Assembly: GCA_030062745.1 (NCBI GenBank)
Contig: CP099840.1
Span: 15,687,218 to 15,751,217 of the forward strand
Source: Capitulum mitella
Taxonomy: Eukaryota > Arthropoda > Thecostraca > Pollicipedomorpha > Pollicipedidae
Direction: 5' to 3'
DNA: 64,000 bases
Of this stretch, positions 54,701 through 62,655 are shown one piece after another. Position 1 is the stretch's first letter. The number at the start of each line of letters is the position of its first letter. The position numbers and the translations under genes were made by a program. Under the pieces are notes generated by a model. The model made no database searches and was not told the origin of the DNA. It saw only the letters and a list, made by a program, of their open reading frames with translations.

Positions 54701-56912
54701 AGACGTACCGTTGAGGTTGTCAGAGGGCAGGCTGCACCGAGAAATTTACGGAATGGTAATGGGCTTGCCTCTCGGAGTGCTATTCGCGCAGGTTTTCATG
54801 TGTCACGTGGAGGGTAGCGTCCTGATATTTTACCGCACATACATGCACTATCACTACATCGATAGGATTTTTGCGGATGCAGATATCGTAGATGATTTAA
54901 CAAATTAAAAGCGGACCTGGAAACGCACCTTAATTTGATCACTGAGATCCATGCAGATAGCAAGTTTTCGTTCTTTGACCTGCTTGCCAGCAATAATGAT
55001 GAAACGCCGCCATGACTACAATTGCTCATAAGAAATAGCGCTAATAGAAAACTGCAGTTGCTCATAACAAAAGACTGCAAGTTGAAAAATGACCGAAGTC
55101 TGTCTAGAAATTATTACTGTTGATGTATAGAACAACTGTCGATGTAGTAGTCCACTGTCGGCAACCAGCTCTCGGTAATCCGGACTTCCTCCGGCAAATC
55201 TTTTCTAATCCGGCTTTCCCGGTCCGGGTTAGAAACATGAATGTGGTGTTTACATGACACAAAAAAGTCTGGATTAAAATGTAATTCGAATTCCTACTGC
55301 CGTGGAAACGAGGTATTACGTAACCTTTCACACAGGACAGACGTGAATCAGCATGGATCAGTTTGAGGCGCATGTCTAAATATTGGAATAAATTAATGAG
55401 ATGAGCATTGAATATTTCCATTTATTGGCTTGTTTAACCGCCCATCGTGCAATGCTTATATATCAGATGGTTTTCAGTAGCAAATCTTCAGTTGGATCTC
55501 GGAACTATAAATTCAGAACCTCACAATCTGTCAAAATAGATGTGTTGAGTCAGCAGCATGCTATGGGTAAAAGAACGTAAAACATCAATGATACGTTGGG
55601 AGTAACGATTGTAATAAGTGAAGAGCTAGCCATTTAGGTGCCCATGTTCCATGTCTGACGGTTGGTACTTGTTGACCAGGCTTCGGCTTGTGCGGACTCC
55701 GGTCCCGTCGCAAAAAAACGAACTAGTAATTTTGCCTGAGAAACTAAACCCTGTAGCACTGGGCGGGGGGCTTTTACCTGCCGTGAAAACCGGGATACAG
55801 CCACCTCATGATGAGGGTGAGCCTTTCCGTTTCGGGACAGAATTAATCTTCGTCGTTTGTTGGATCCATCAGGTTTATTTTTGCCATTTCAGGCACGTTA
55901 GGTTTGACTGGATCTGGCAGGTGCTTACGGCAACAGCTGTCGGCTGTTTGTAATGCTTCATGTGAGCTGTTCGGACTGCTGGCGGGTGTAATTGTTATGA
56001 CGGCTGGCTGGTTTGATCGTTGCAGTTGCCGCCAGGTCTGATGTTTGTGACTGGTGCCCAGTGTGGTGGGTGTGACTGCTTTCAGGTGTGATGGTTGTGA
56101 CTGCCGACTGGTGTGATGGTTGTGACTGATGACTGGTGTGATGGTTGTGACTGCTGACTGGCGTGGTGGTCGTCTCAGGGTCCGGTACCGATAGCTCCAC
56201 AGCCTGGACAATCACCCTTTGGCATATACGGCACGCAGCAGCCGGCACCTGTGGTGAGTATCAGCAAGTACCACCAGCAGGCACAGGCCACCAGCTGGTA
56301 CCAGTGTTGAGAACCTGAAGCTGCCACCAGCCGACGCCAGCAAAATTAATTTTTGGACTTGAATTCGAATTGCGTGTCTCAAGATATTGGACTTTTTGAC
56401 GGAATTTAAGAAATCGCCTGTGTTCATACGTCATCTTAAATCCCATGCCATAAATAACGTGCTGTGTGCTGTGGTAGCCATGTGATTACCATCTGTGCGA
56501 TTTATGCCAAAATAACGACCACGAACGTGCTATTCGCTCGTTCCATTAGTGACACACTGTCATTTGGCGCATTGTACCGAAAATAAGCATTCTGTGCTTG
56601 GATCGAAATGAATGCGTCCTTTAAACGGCGGCAGTAAGGCACCACTGATACAGCTTACAGGCGGTGAACCACGCTGCCCTCCGTAAAACTTCAAGCAGCC
56701 ACGAGCTGGGTGTTACCGGCCCTCTGTGAAATTTCATTCAGCCGGTGCCTGGGTTTTCTGCCCCCTCTGTGGCGGCATCAGTCAGCCGGCGACTGAGTGT
56801 TGTGCGTCCGTGACGGCACGACGTGTATTGCAGTCAGTGTTTCTGTTTGCAGGGCGTACCAGCAGTCAACCCGCAGGCCGCCAGTGCCTTTGATCCATTC
56901 GGGCACTTGTAA
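27878..56912 (+). CDS. PICALM: PICALM/AP180 (like-AP180) clathrin-assembly protein, 14 coding exons
   Basis: Endocytic adaptor that binds PI(4,5)P2 at the plasma membrane, recruits clathrin and AP-2, and in this family sorts VAMP-type SNAREs. I joined the exons 27878-28016, 29980-30122, 31836-31905, 34101-34203, 35692-35900, 36567-36673, 43469-43593, 44443-44578, 49633-49782, 50181-50310, 50699-50791, 54002-54297, 56179-56253 and 56853-56912. The sum is 1836 nt, 611 codons plus TAA, with every phase matching; human PICALM is about 650 residues. The ANTH domain covers about residues 10-290. The lipid motif K-x9-K-x-K-H is intact (K31, K41, K43, H44). The tail has NPF at 351-353 and 409-411 (EH-domain ligands), DLF at 382-384, DDLL near 401-404, polyproline 426-432, a conserved segment [17 protein letters not shown] (507-523) and a C-terminal DPFGHL. 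The start fits family length ([13 protein letters not shown] aligns with vertebrate MSGQSLTDRI). Exons 12 and 9 have the least certain 5' borders. Confidence 0.95.
29980..30122 (+). CDS. PICALM: PICALM exon 2
   Basis: Residues 47-94 of the ANTH domain. It contains the family signature [11 protein letters not shown], then [16 protein letters not shown] and HHLMCYGNE. The acceptor is ttttttttcag and the donor is GAG|gtaggc. It begins in phase 1 and ends in phase 0. Confidence 0.95.
30366..31110. repeat. Intron-2 element beginning TAACCCTCGCC with AGGTCA words and (TA)n
   Basis: TTAACCCTCGCC at 30374 is followed by a GC-rich inverted segment (GGGTGGGGGTT…/…TTGCCACCCCC) and several GGTCA/TGACC words. 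Similar starts occur at 58414 and 44737, so a dispersed family is likely. Confidence 0.5.
30722..30759. repeat. (TA)n microsatellite
   Basis: Pure alternating TA run of about 38 bp in PICALM intron 2. Confidence 0.97.
31836..31905 (+). CDS. PICALM: PICALM exon 3
   Basis: Residues 95-117 of the ANTH domain ([13 protein letters not shown] followed by [10 protein letters not shown]), corresponding to vertebrate RFIQYLASRNTLF. The acceptor is tttttttcttctccag and the donor is G|gtaagt. The exon is 70 nt and ends in phase 1. Confidence 0.94.
31906..34100. other. PICALM: PICALM intron 3
   Basis: No second gene was recognised. It contains GC-rich stretches (33365-33560) and a short (GATGC)4 tract near 33898-33925. 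Confidence 0.6.
34101..34203 (+). CDS. PICALM: PICALM exon 4
   Basis: Residues 118-151, starting [19 protein letters not shown] and ending FDFCKVKRG. This is the ANTH segment that in vertebrates reads GYDMSTFIRRYSRYLNEKA. The acceptor is gtgatttcag and the donor is GG|gtaagt. It ends in phase 2. Confidence 0.95.
34204..35691. other. PICALM: PICALM intron 4 with poly-G runs
   Basis: GC-rich in its first 550 bp, with an 11-G run at about 34456-34466 and an uninterrupted run of about 17 G at 34605-34621. No other gene was seen. Confidence 0.6.
35692..35900 (+). CDS. PICALM: PICALM exon 5
   Basis: Residues 152-221, with [20 protein letters not shown], then [18 protein letters not shown] and [14 protein letters not shown]. 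It is the longest ANTH exon (209 nt). The acceptor follows a (TC)-rich tract ending ttcgtag, and the donor is G|gtaagt. It ends in phase 1. Confidence 0.95.
36567..36673 (+). CDS. PICALM: PICALM exon 6
   Basis: Residues 222-257, [20 protein letters not shown] then [16 protein letters not shown], close to vertebrate EKYFDMKKNQCKEGLDIYKK. The acceptor is cgttttgcag and the donor is GAG|gtgggt. It is followed by the largest intron (6795 bp), which carries mirrored minisatellites. Confidence 0.95.
36905..37010 (+). repeat. 15-bp minisatellite AGGTTCAGAAGGTCG, plus orientation
   Basis: Seven degenerate 15-bp units. Translation in one frame gives the pentapeptide SEGRG/GSEGR. The flank GAATTCCATTGCCAG…GAGGGTCGTG is shared, inverted, with the array at 41530-41790. 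Confidence 0.9.
38228..38394. mobile_element. hAT-like MITE, about 167 bp
   Basis: It begins CATAGGCGCAGCCAAGGA and ends TCCTGGCTGTGCCCCTA, imperfect inverted repeats. GGTATATT is duplicated on both sides (38220-38227 and 38395-38402). An 8-bp duplication and a CA-AGG start fit hAT-type non-autonomous elements. It contains a run of C near the right end. Confidence 0.75.
39430..40112 (-). repeat. Dispersed repeat family Y, copy 2, bounded by a 15-bp direct repeat
   Basis: It aligns with 17575-18205. GCACTGAAGACGTCT occurs at both its edges (about 39430 and 40098), in direct orientation about 670 bp apart. A minus-strand CTGATGAGG core lies near 39660. No protein was recognised. Confidence 0.8.
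40690..40785 (-). repeat. GTGACCAGGATTT / poly-G element fragment
   Basis: On the minus strand CAAGGGCGTGACCAGGATTT is followed by (GGT)n and a long G run (about 40708-40724). This is the same general design as the MITE at 38228. Confidence 0.5.
41530..41790 (-). repeat. 15-bp minisatellite, inverted array
   Basis: About 17 units of CGACCTTCTGAACCT, the reverse complement of the array at 36905. Because the period is a multiple of three, all frames stay open. The minus strand reads SEGRG repeats and the plus strand [10 protein letters not shown] repeats. Flanks CTGGCAATGGAATCC and CACGACCCTCGCCAG are shared with the first array. Confidence 0.92.
42003..42358 (+). repeat. 33-bp minisatellite, first block
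   Basis: About 11 units of CACTGCAGGGACACAGTCC followed by AGCTCAGTCCTCC. The array stops near 42358 and resumes at 43138. Confidence 0.92.
43138..43238 (+). repeat. 33-bp minisatellite, second block
   Basis: Three further units of the same 33-bp repeat, separated from the first block by about 780 bp of unrelated sequence. It lies 230 bp upstream of PICALM exon 7. Confidence 0.9.
43469..43593 (+). CDS. PICALM: PICALM exon 7
   Basis: Residues 258-298, [20 protein letters not shown] then [14 protein letters not shown] and a short AGASGSS linker. This is the end of the ANTH domain and matches vertebrate VGIDRGDIPDLSQAPSSLL. The acceptor is catgtggacag, with a weak pyrimidine tract, and the donor is AA|gtaagc (phase 2). 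Confidence 0.93.
44443..44578 (+). CDS. PICALM: PICALM exon 8
   Basis: Residues 299-344, beginning [20 protein letters not shown] and ending [11 protein letters not shown]. In vertebrates this region holds the short coil beginning DEREKQAALEEEQARLK, and the last part matches it in position and composition. The acceptor is gtgcggtcacag and the donor is AAG|gtaggg. It ends in phase 0. A 5054-bp intron follows, so a small additional exon continuing the coil could exist and be missed. Confidence 0.88.
44730..45760 (+). repeat. Dispersed AGGTCA-rich repeat family Z, copy A (intron 8)
   Basis: It aligns along about 1 kb with 57020-58100 in inverse orientation: GGGGGCTGAATCCGCCCCC at the start, AAATGCCAAACCCGGAATAT, AGCTTGATATCAGGTCGGGT, CCTATCTATAATCTCTCG-like and GGACTTCTTATAA-like blocks. 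There is no coding capacity. Confidence 0.9.
45997..46013. promoter_or_regulatory. Perfect IR-1 nuclear-receptor element (EcR/USP-type)
   Basis: CTAGGTCAATGACCTAG: the core AGGTCA-A-TGACCT matches the palindromic ecdysone response element consensus RGGTCANTGACCY. It lies in repeat-derived intron DNA, so function is not implied. Confidence 0.5.
46278..46293 (+). promoter_or_regulatory. Perfect DR4 of AGGTCA
   Basis: AGGTCA-tctt-AGGTCA. The same arrangement (spacer tctc) occurs at 4263-4278 near another copy of the family. This is a typical nuclear-receptor dimer site by sequence only. Confidence 0.4.
48350..48377. repeat. Perfect 12-bp hairpin with TTTT loop
   Basis: CGCCACCTACGT-TTTT-ACGTAGGTGGCG, followed by another ACCTACGA. 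Located in PICALM intron 8. Confidence 0.9.
48590..49480 (-). pseudogene. Non-LTR retrotransposon endonuclease (EEP) domain, decayed
   Basis: Minus-strand frames, joined across frameshifts, show the apurinic-type endonuclease order of LINE elements: [10 protein letters not shown] (49370s), [20 protein letters not shown] and FNSDRPKG (about 49290-49215), then after about 240 bp [12 protein letters not shown] with the GDFN motif at 48957-48968. The intervening and following sequence is open only in short pieces. No reverse transcriptase domain was seen. It lies in PICALM intron 8 in antisense orientation. Confidence 0.75.
49633..49782 (+). CDS. PICALM: PICALM exon 9 (NPF and DLF motifs)
   Basis: Residues 345-394: [16 protein letters not shown], then an Ala/Pro/Thr/Ser-rich stretch and [14 protein letters not shown]. 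The NPF tripeptide is the EH-domain ligand and DLF the clathrin/AP-2 type ligand seen in AP180 proteins. The acceptor is ataatcggccag, which is weak in pyrimidines, and the donor is CCG|gtgaga. It starts and ends in phase 0, so it could be skipped without a frame change. Confidence 0.88.
50181..50310 (+). CDS. PICALM: PICALM exon 10 (DDLL, NPF, polyproline)
   Basis: Residues 395-437, [20 protein letters not shown] followed by an alanine/serine linker and seven prolines. The acceptor is gctctgcctacag. The donor must be AACG|gtgcgg (phase 1), because only this joins to exon 11 in the NAFNIFDSS frame. A better-looking gtaagg site 25 nt downstream would break that frame. If the exon is not spliced it reads through a basic [10 protein letters not shown] end to a stop at 50337. 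Confidence 0.85.
50699..50791 (+). CDS. PICALM: PICALM exon 11
   Basis: Residues 438-468, [20 protein letters not shown] then [12 protein letters not shown] across the junction. NAFNIFDSS resembles the SAFDLF-type ligands of AP180 tails. The acceptor is ctctggccag. The donor is G|gtaccg, a weak site (phase 1). The frame joins exactly to exon 12 if that exon begins at 54002. Confidence 0.75.
51135..51300 (+). repeat. Two-copy tandem duplication of about 85 bp
   Basis: TGATGCCGTGAGGTG…GAGGACGGACGTCC…GCCCGGTG at 51145-51215 recurs at 51225-51295. It lies in PICALM intron 11. Confidence 0.8.
52019..52453 (-). other. Unassigned open frame of 145 codons
   Basis: The minus-strand frame encodes a hydrophilic sequence (…[19 protein letters not shown]…[20 protein letters not shown]…). 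No homology is recognised. It lies in intron 11 between hairpins and a Penelope RT fragment, so it is more likely part of a mobile element than a gene. Confidence 0.3.
52237..52263. repeat. Perfect 10-bp hairpin
   Basis: ACTTCTGGAA, a 7-nt loop, then TTCCAGAAGT. The first of two hairpins 340 bp apart in intron 11. Confidence 0.85.
52581..52609. repeat. Perfect 12-bp hairpin, 5-nt loop
   Basis: ACAGTCACATCC-TCCCC-GGATGTGACTGT. Not followed by a T-run or coding region. Confidence 0.9.
53690..54010 (+). repeat. Degenerate minisatellite running into the exon 12 acceptor
   Basis: Units of about 30 bp of two related kinds: GGGCCCTGACCTTCCC… (53690-53830) and GGTCCGGACATGATGGCTCG… (53830-54010). 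The last unit, GGTCCGGATATG, contains the splice acceptor and the first codons of PICALM exon 12. Confidence 0.85.
54002..54297 (+). CDS. PICALM: PICALM exon 12 (conserved SDDLD segment)
   Basis: Residues 469-567. It starts [15 protein letters not shown] (vertebrate FDELGGLLKPT), has a poly-Gln run, then [20 protein letters not shown], which is the best conserved part of the tail (vertebrate KLVSDDLDSSLANLVGNLGI), then NWGSPVK and GGQNWTVP. The donor is CTG|gtgagc. The chosen acceptor is catgcccca-g|GT at 54001, within the last unit of a minisatellite. An alternative acceptor at the ttctgcag ending at 54031 would give the wrong phase. Confidence 0.88.
54540..55110 (+). pseudogene. Penelope-like reverse transcriptase fragment
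   Basis: The plus-strand frame has [13 protein letters not shown] (RT motif A region, family LFTNVP), [36 protein letters not shown] (motif B, family MGSPLGVLFAxxFM) and [10 protein letters not shown] (motif C, family YxDDIF, with the second catalytic Asp replaced by Arg). A stop at 54906-54908 is followed in another frame by [20 protein letters not shown] and FFDLL, which continues the RT. It is truncated at both ends and inactive. Located in PICALM intron 12. Confidence 0.9.
55960..56178 (+). repeat. 25-bp minisatellite running into the exon 13 acceptor
   Basis: Units of GACTGGTGTGATGGTTGTGA plus CTGCT, about eight degenerate copies. The last unit (GACTGGCGTGGTGGTCGTCTC) merges into the acceptor AG at 56177-56178. 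Confidence 0.88.
56179..56253 (+). CDS. PICALM: PICALM exon 13
   Basis: Residues 568-592, [20 protein letters not shown] then QPAPV. It is a Pro/Gln-rich tail segment comparable to the PQ-rich C-terminus of PICALM. The acceptor is ggtggtcgtctcag and the donor is GTG|gtgagt. It is in phase 0 at both ends. A 25-bp minisatellite runs right up to the acceptor. Confidence 0.82.
56620..56830 (+). repeat. Degenerate CAGCCGG / CTCTGTG repeat in intron 13
   Basis: About three loose copies (period about 55 bp) of a unit with CCCTCYGT…AGCCGG…CTGGGTGTT. Weak. Confidence 0.45.
56853..56912 (+). CDS. PICALM: PICALM exon 14 (last coding exon)
   Basis: Residues 593-611, [19 protein letters not shown], then TAA. 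The terminal DPFG is an AP-2-appendage type motif and resembles the NPFG-type ends of vertebrate PICALM. The acceptor is ttctgtttgcag. No canonical AATAAA lies within the first few hundred bases after the stop. The nearest plus-strand ones are at about 58655 and 58694, beyond a repeat, so the 3' UTR end is unknown. Confidence 0.88.
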   Translation, partial: GVPAVNPQAASAFDPFGHL

Positions 56913-57019
56913 ACTAGAACAAGAAAAGGTAATAGTTAACTGTCATTGATGTCAGACAGTCTTGTGCGGGGTGCACGTGGTCCGTGATTTATCGTGAACT
57001 CAATTAAGACATAATTGAA

Positions 57020-58100
57020 TAGTTCTTTGACCCTATTCCGGGAGGGCTGGACGGTATGACCGATTCCCGGCAGGGTGGGGAGGGGCGGATTCGCCCCCCC
57101 CCCAGATGTCGAGAACTACACATCCGATTTATCGCAACAAACGGTAATCGATTTGCCATGATGTAAACTGCATTTTTAAAAAAAAGAAACTCAAAACTTT
57201 GAAAGGGGTGGATACAGGGGGCAAAAATATCGAAATGGGGGTGCTTTTGGACTTCTTATAACTCTGTTGTTTATGGACCGATTTCAGTGAAATTGACATG
57301 AATCGAGAGATTATGGATAGGACTTTTACAATTGATACACACATTTGAAATTTTGAGAAAATTCATAGGCGTTCACAGGGTTTTAAAACTAGGAGAATTA
57401 GTTTGCCAAAAAACCGAATGGAGAAAAAAGGCAAAAATACTTTCTTGGCTTCTGCTAGTCATGCCATGCCAAAGAAGTACAAATCGCACTACAATGTTTG
57501 CATAATGTTAGCATAGGCGGTGCCAGGGACATGAAAAAAGGGGAACAGTCATGGTCATATGCTCTTCAGGTCAACTTGTGACCTTTGAATTTAAATGACC
57601 TCCAGTCACCTTGGAGTCACTTGGAATGATTTCGTAGACGTTTAATATTGTCTGTAAACGTTTTCAATCATTTGAATTCACTCTATTTCAAAAATGTTTT
57701 ATGGGTTTGCGATATGGGGCACACGCACTGACATTTTAGGTCGTAGCTCCTTGACCCGACCTGATATCAAGCTGAAGCGTGATACATAAGTAAGGAGCAC
57801 CATTCTACGTCATATATATTCCGGGTTTGGCATTTCAAAAAGTACCGCCGAAGTTATTACTATAAAACCAAATTTTGACTTTTGACCTTGACCTGATCTT
57901 GTAAAGTGGCCTCAGATAAACAAAATTGTAATTGCACGTTGCCCAACTATTAAGCTATACATTCATATAAAGTTTTAAATTCTATCCTAAAAACGCTATT
58001 TTTAAGTTCCGTGAAGCTGCGACAAAAACCCTGGAATTGACAAGCAAAAACCCCGAGGGGGCGGATTCAGCCCCCCTGCGGGGAATTAAGGCGTCATTGA
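57020..58100 (-). repeat. Dispersed AGGTCA-rich repeat family Z, copy B
   Basis: Inverted partner of 44730-45760, immediately downstream of PICALM. Both its ends carry a GC palindrome (GGGGCGGATTCGCCCC near 57080 and GGGGGCGGATTCAGCCCCC near 58060), suggesting terminal inverted repeats of a MITE-like element. Confidence 0.88.
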
Positions 58101-58109
58101 AGACGAACA

Positions 58110-59700
58110 TGCATCTTTGCGACAAGAAAGACGTCGCGATTTGGGTGATTGGCGTTGGTGTTGTTGTTTTTTTTTTTTTTACAAATGCTGGGTCGTAGTC
58201 CTTCATTAAAAAGAAAGGCAAATAGTGAATTAAAAGCATTTCCCCGTGACATTGGGAATAATGTTCCCATGTGGGCCCTGGATTTTTCATGCGTTGTAAC
58301 CACATTCTTGAAACATTTTTACTTCGTGTCTTTTAATGTTTATTTAATGCAATCGTGCGTGCTTATGTACGTGGTGTGCGCGCACGTATGTATGTGTAGT
58401 AACCGCAGCACTTAACCCTCGCCCTACCGGCACTCGACGTGGGCGGCCGGAGCTGGGGGAGGGGGGGGGGCGTTTTGGTTACACCCCCCCCGTGTGGCGA
58501 ATGAAACGTCGGAGGAAAATGGAACATGTAATTATCGAAAAGCTCGCGGTGATTACGTCCCAGTGCACTCATTTCCTGGAAATTTTTTGTACATAACATG
58601 TTTTAGCGTACATATGTCAAGAGGATGTTCTAAGAAGAGCTTTAGCTCCGCCCCTAATAAAGTTAAAGCAATTCGGAGCATGCCAGTTGAAAGCGAATAA
58701 AACTTGCATTACGGTAACACATACTTATAACGTGCATATAATCAAATATCGCGCCAGGTGACCTGATATAAGGCCATTTTTCTTCTTGCTGTATTTGTGA
58801 GGTTTGAATGTTGCTGGCGAGTCCGTGTGTGGTCCCAAAAGTTAGGAGTCTTGCAAGAACATTTTTTAATACTGTAAGACTAGAACGCCCATTGCTCGAT
58901 GTGGCCTGACATGGCCTGACCTTACATTCAGCCATTTTCTTTGCTTTATTTCGTGTTCTGTCGAAGATCAGTAGCAGTATAAACAAAAGCGCAGGGAGTA
59001 CCCTTCGGATGATAAACCTTTGGGTTCCACGATCAATACCTGAATGGCGTCGTGTCTCGGCCTGGCTGTTTTTTGCGCAGGCTCATGTGATTGTTTTCCA
59101 GCATACGCATGTTTATACCCCTACGTGATTCGATCATTTCCAACGAGACTGAAAAAATGTCTTGAAAGCGGCGCCACAAAAGCCCAAGGATGCACAGTAC
59201 AACTGGGTGACTTCTGGTACCGTGAAGAAACCTCCGAGCCTCAGGACCGAAATGACCTCATAGATTGCATGGCGCCATTTTATTAATTTTGGATGCCTTC
59301 TGAGGTACTTTTAGGTACTTTTATCGCATTTAGCGTCCAAGATTACATCACTAACCCACTAAGTTCGGTACCGGAGCATAAGAAAAACACTGAATCAGTC
59401 GAGTAGTATATCAGGTCGGTCATCAGGACTGGGCCTGAGCTAGGATCATGACCTGTTTTGAAGCACGCTTGAGTTTCATCGTTGCATGCGTAGATCAGTC
59501 GTTGCCTTATGAAACAAAGCAGAGGGATAAAGCTGGACATCTGGATTCGAACCCGTAGATGGGACATGACGCCAAGGAACGACGTTCCATGCGGGCCGCC
59601 ATGTTGAAGCAGTTAACTTGTAATGTCACATTGTCCGATTACCGTTGCTGGGGAAGGGGCGTGAACAAGCGGGTCCATTGGGTGTGCTATTGAAGATAGT
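58110..59700. other. Intergenic downstream of PICALM
   Basis: No gene recognised. TTAACCCTCGCCCTACCGG at 58414 followed by poly-G and poly-C runs resembles the intron-2 element at 30374. AATAAA occurs at about 58655 and 58694 on the plus strand. Confidence 0.45.
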
Positions 59701-59729
59701 TTGGCTACTCCGGGCCAACCGACAGTAAC

Positions 59730-60185
59730 GTTGACCCCGCTGATCCCGGTAATGGTGCCACTGACCCTCACCACGACTGCACCTGACCTCAATGACCGTC
59801 ACCGAGAGCCCAGCGATAATAATCACATCTGCCCTCTCTATGATCCTGTTTACCCTCACCCTGACGATGACCAAATCCTGACCGCCAGCGACCCGTAATG
59901 GCCGTCGCCCCGACACCGTCGACACTTGACGAAACCCCAGTGATGACCGCTGTGAGCCTGCAGACTGTGACATTGATCGCACCAACGCCGAACGTCCACC
60001 CGAACTCGATGGGCTCTCACCACCCTGATCACGCTGATCTTCACCCTGATTTCAGTTAGCATTATACTGATAGCACTCAATGTCATCCTGATCACACTGT
60101 CATTCGCCCTGATCCCAGTAATCATCTTTCCGCTCGCAGCAACCATCACTCTGACTCTCATCAGCCCCCACCCTGACTCCATCGA
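59730..60185 (+). repeat. Degenerate CCCTGATC/CCTGACC repeat
   Basis: Words such as GACCCTCACC, CCTGATCCCAGTAAT, CCCTGATCACAC and GATCACGCTGATC recur about every 27-35 bp. It is a decayed minisatellite; the open frames on both strands follow from it. Confidence 0.6.
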
Positions 60186-60224
60186 TCCTCATCCTGGCGC
60201 CGCCGAGTGCCAGCACGAACCCTC

Positions 60225-60400
60225 TGCTGCGGGAGACGGTCGTGTGACGTGGGGCTCCTCTGTTACAGGAGGCGGACGTGGGACGTGGGGCTCCTTGTTG
60301 CAGGAGACGGACGTGTGACGTGGGCCCTCTCTGTTGCAGGAGACAGACGTGTGACATGGAGCTTGTCTGTTGCAGGAGACAGACGTGGGACGTCGGTTCT
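60225..60400 (+). repeat. 32-38-bp minisatellite GTTGCAGGAGACGGACGTG
   Basis: Four copies of (G)TTGCAGGAGACRGACGTGKGAC plus a variable GTGGGGCTCC part. Downstream of PICALM. Confidence 0.88.
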
Positions 60401-62650
60401 GTGGAACGATGGTTCCAGTCGGTGGCCGGACGGTGCGCCGTTAGGTTGTCTTGAAATTTGTCGTCGCCGCAGTTGATGTCGTTTGTGCTGATCGATCCCG
60501 TATAGAACGTCGCGAGGCGTCTCCTCGATAGAGCGCCATGGGGCACTTGTCGTATAAAACACCACGGAGCGGACGCCTGGCCCCCGAAGCTGGTAGGAAA
60601 CGGTGGCTGCAGCGGGCTTCCGTGGCGCGTTACGTCATTCACTGGTATGGCGATGGTCAGCCGCCGAACCGCGCTGTCCTGCCCAGGCAACGGGTCCAAG
60701 CAGGAGGCCTTCGCCCTGCCGCCTGTTGTTCCTCACGTCAAGTGGGTGGGCAGGGCCGCGGACGGGAGGGCGGCAGCCGGACTGATCGCGGGTCGCGGCC
60801 GACGCTGCTCTCAGCAGAGGCAGGGGTGGTGGCCGATATCGTCTCGAGGTGGGACATATCGGCCACCGTATCGTCTCTGAGCAGCGGCCCCGAGACACGC
60901 GCTAGCCTGTGGGGAACCGGGTACATGTGCTAGGCGGTGCGTGCGTTGTGTGAGCGCGTGTTTGTGTTGTATGAGGGTGGACGTGCAACGTGCGAGGGCG
61001 CGTGTATGCCATGCGAGGACCCCGTGTGAGTTGTGCTGCTGATGCACGTTGGCGCGCATACGAGCGAAGAGTAGAGCGAATGCGTGGCGTGTTGGCAGCG
61101 AGGTCTCCGGCGACCAGTGACGGTGCCACCCGTCCATCTTCGGTCGCCGGTACATTCCAAGAGTCAGACGTTCTAGGCGCGCTATCTGGCGCTGCAAGGC
61201 ATTAGGTGCGGGCAGGCCGTGACCGTTACATTTAGCTCTACTTAAAAACAGATTTAGCCTTTCATTTTCTCGATGATAGTGTTGTGGTCGACTGCTGAAG
61301 CTTGTCGTCGGTGGACGGAGCGCTCAGACTGCGCACGATTCGTGGGTGATGACGAGATTTGGCGGAATCGCGGGATCTGACAGCTGTTCAGTGTGCACCA
61401 GTGGCATATATCTCATCGTGGTAGATAGTGAGGTGCGGTTGTTACGTTAATGGCCCCGAGAAATTAGTATAATGGTCATCAGTTATTTCCTATTGGCTCC
61501 AGTTGCTACGGCTTGCATGAAACTGTTACCTGTGCAGTTCTTCGAATTGGTATGGCTGTGTACAGCTTTCGTTCTGCCCCGTTAAATGCATAAGAAGTGG
61601 TCTGTTGTAGCTCACCGCGTAGATATAATAAAGTTACTATTCGCTGTATGAACATGTGTATTACTACTGATCTACCAGCAGAACCCAAACAAATGCCGGA
61701 TATTTCTTGATCTGTTGACTAAGGCTTACTGCGGCGAGCTTGATGCTTCTGACTTGTGCTGGCGTTGCCGTTTTAAAACATGTCTCACACGTATTCGGGT
61801 ACTGCGTCTGGGTGGAATGGAACGCAACTGCTGAATCACCCACGGTGGATCAGCACATGATACTACGCGGTATACATTACCGTATAATATTACCCATTTG
61901 CGTATTTGCTATTGGCCTAACGGCAGCTTCTACGTAATACCATCCCTTTCGTCTCGGCGTCGCATACTTCGATTTTAGCCCACTTACAAGTGGCGTCAAA
62001 GCACGACGTGACTCTGGTCTTCGGAAGGAGGGATGCTGTCCAAACATTTTCGTAATTTCGGTATCAAACCCCATAACAAAGGATTTGTCCCATTCGACGT
62101 AGCTTAACTTTCCTTTGCCTGAAATATTAGATCCAGGTTAACCATCCACGTCCAATCACGTTTGGCACACGGAACCAGTCGTACATAAGACATTTTCTGA
62201 CGGCGACCAGCTGAACATTATCTGGCATCTGATGGGGATCAGGCGAATATCATATGACTTCTGACAGGGGCCAATTGACCTTTGACGGGGACCAGCATCA
62301 CCTTAACGTCACCGAGCTGGATCGCTGAGGAAACAAAGACACCAGACCTATATCACTGAGGGTCACAGCATACATCGGGTGAAAATGCGCAAGCCGATCC
62401 AAACAGTCCAGATCTAAACGGAAACAACTCTCAGTAGCCGCACCATCTGCGTCATTCCCCCAGCAGGCAGGCGCTTTATTGTTTTCACATTTTTCTTGGA
62501 AGACATGACGAGTCTGTCAAATAACAACTGCAGCTATGCAAAAGTCGTGTTCTTAAATCGCGCGAACAAGAACGGACTAACTGCAGCCTGTAACAACGTA
62601 CTTAGTGAGTGTGACCAGCCCATTCCAGAGACAGTTCATCGTCCGCCACC
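60400..62650. other. GC-rich intergenic DNA, no gene recognised
   Basis: Many overlapping open frames exist in all directions because of GC content. None shows a recognisable domain. Confidence 0.4.
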
Positions 62651-62655
62651 GATCA

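Noticed and set aside
59530..59560. B-box-like GGATTCGAACCC
   Set aside because: No A box at a suitable distance and no cloverleaf.
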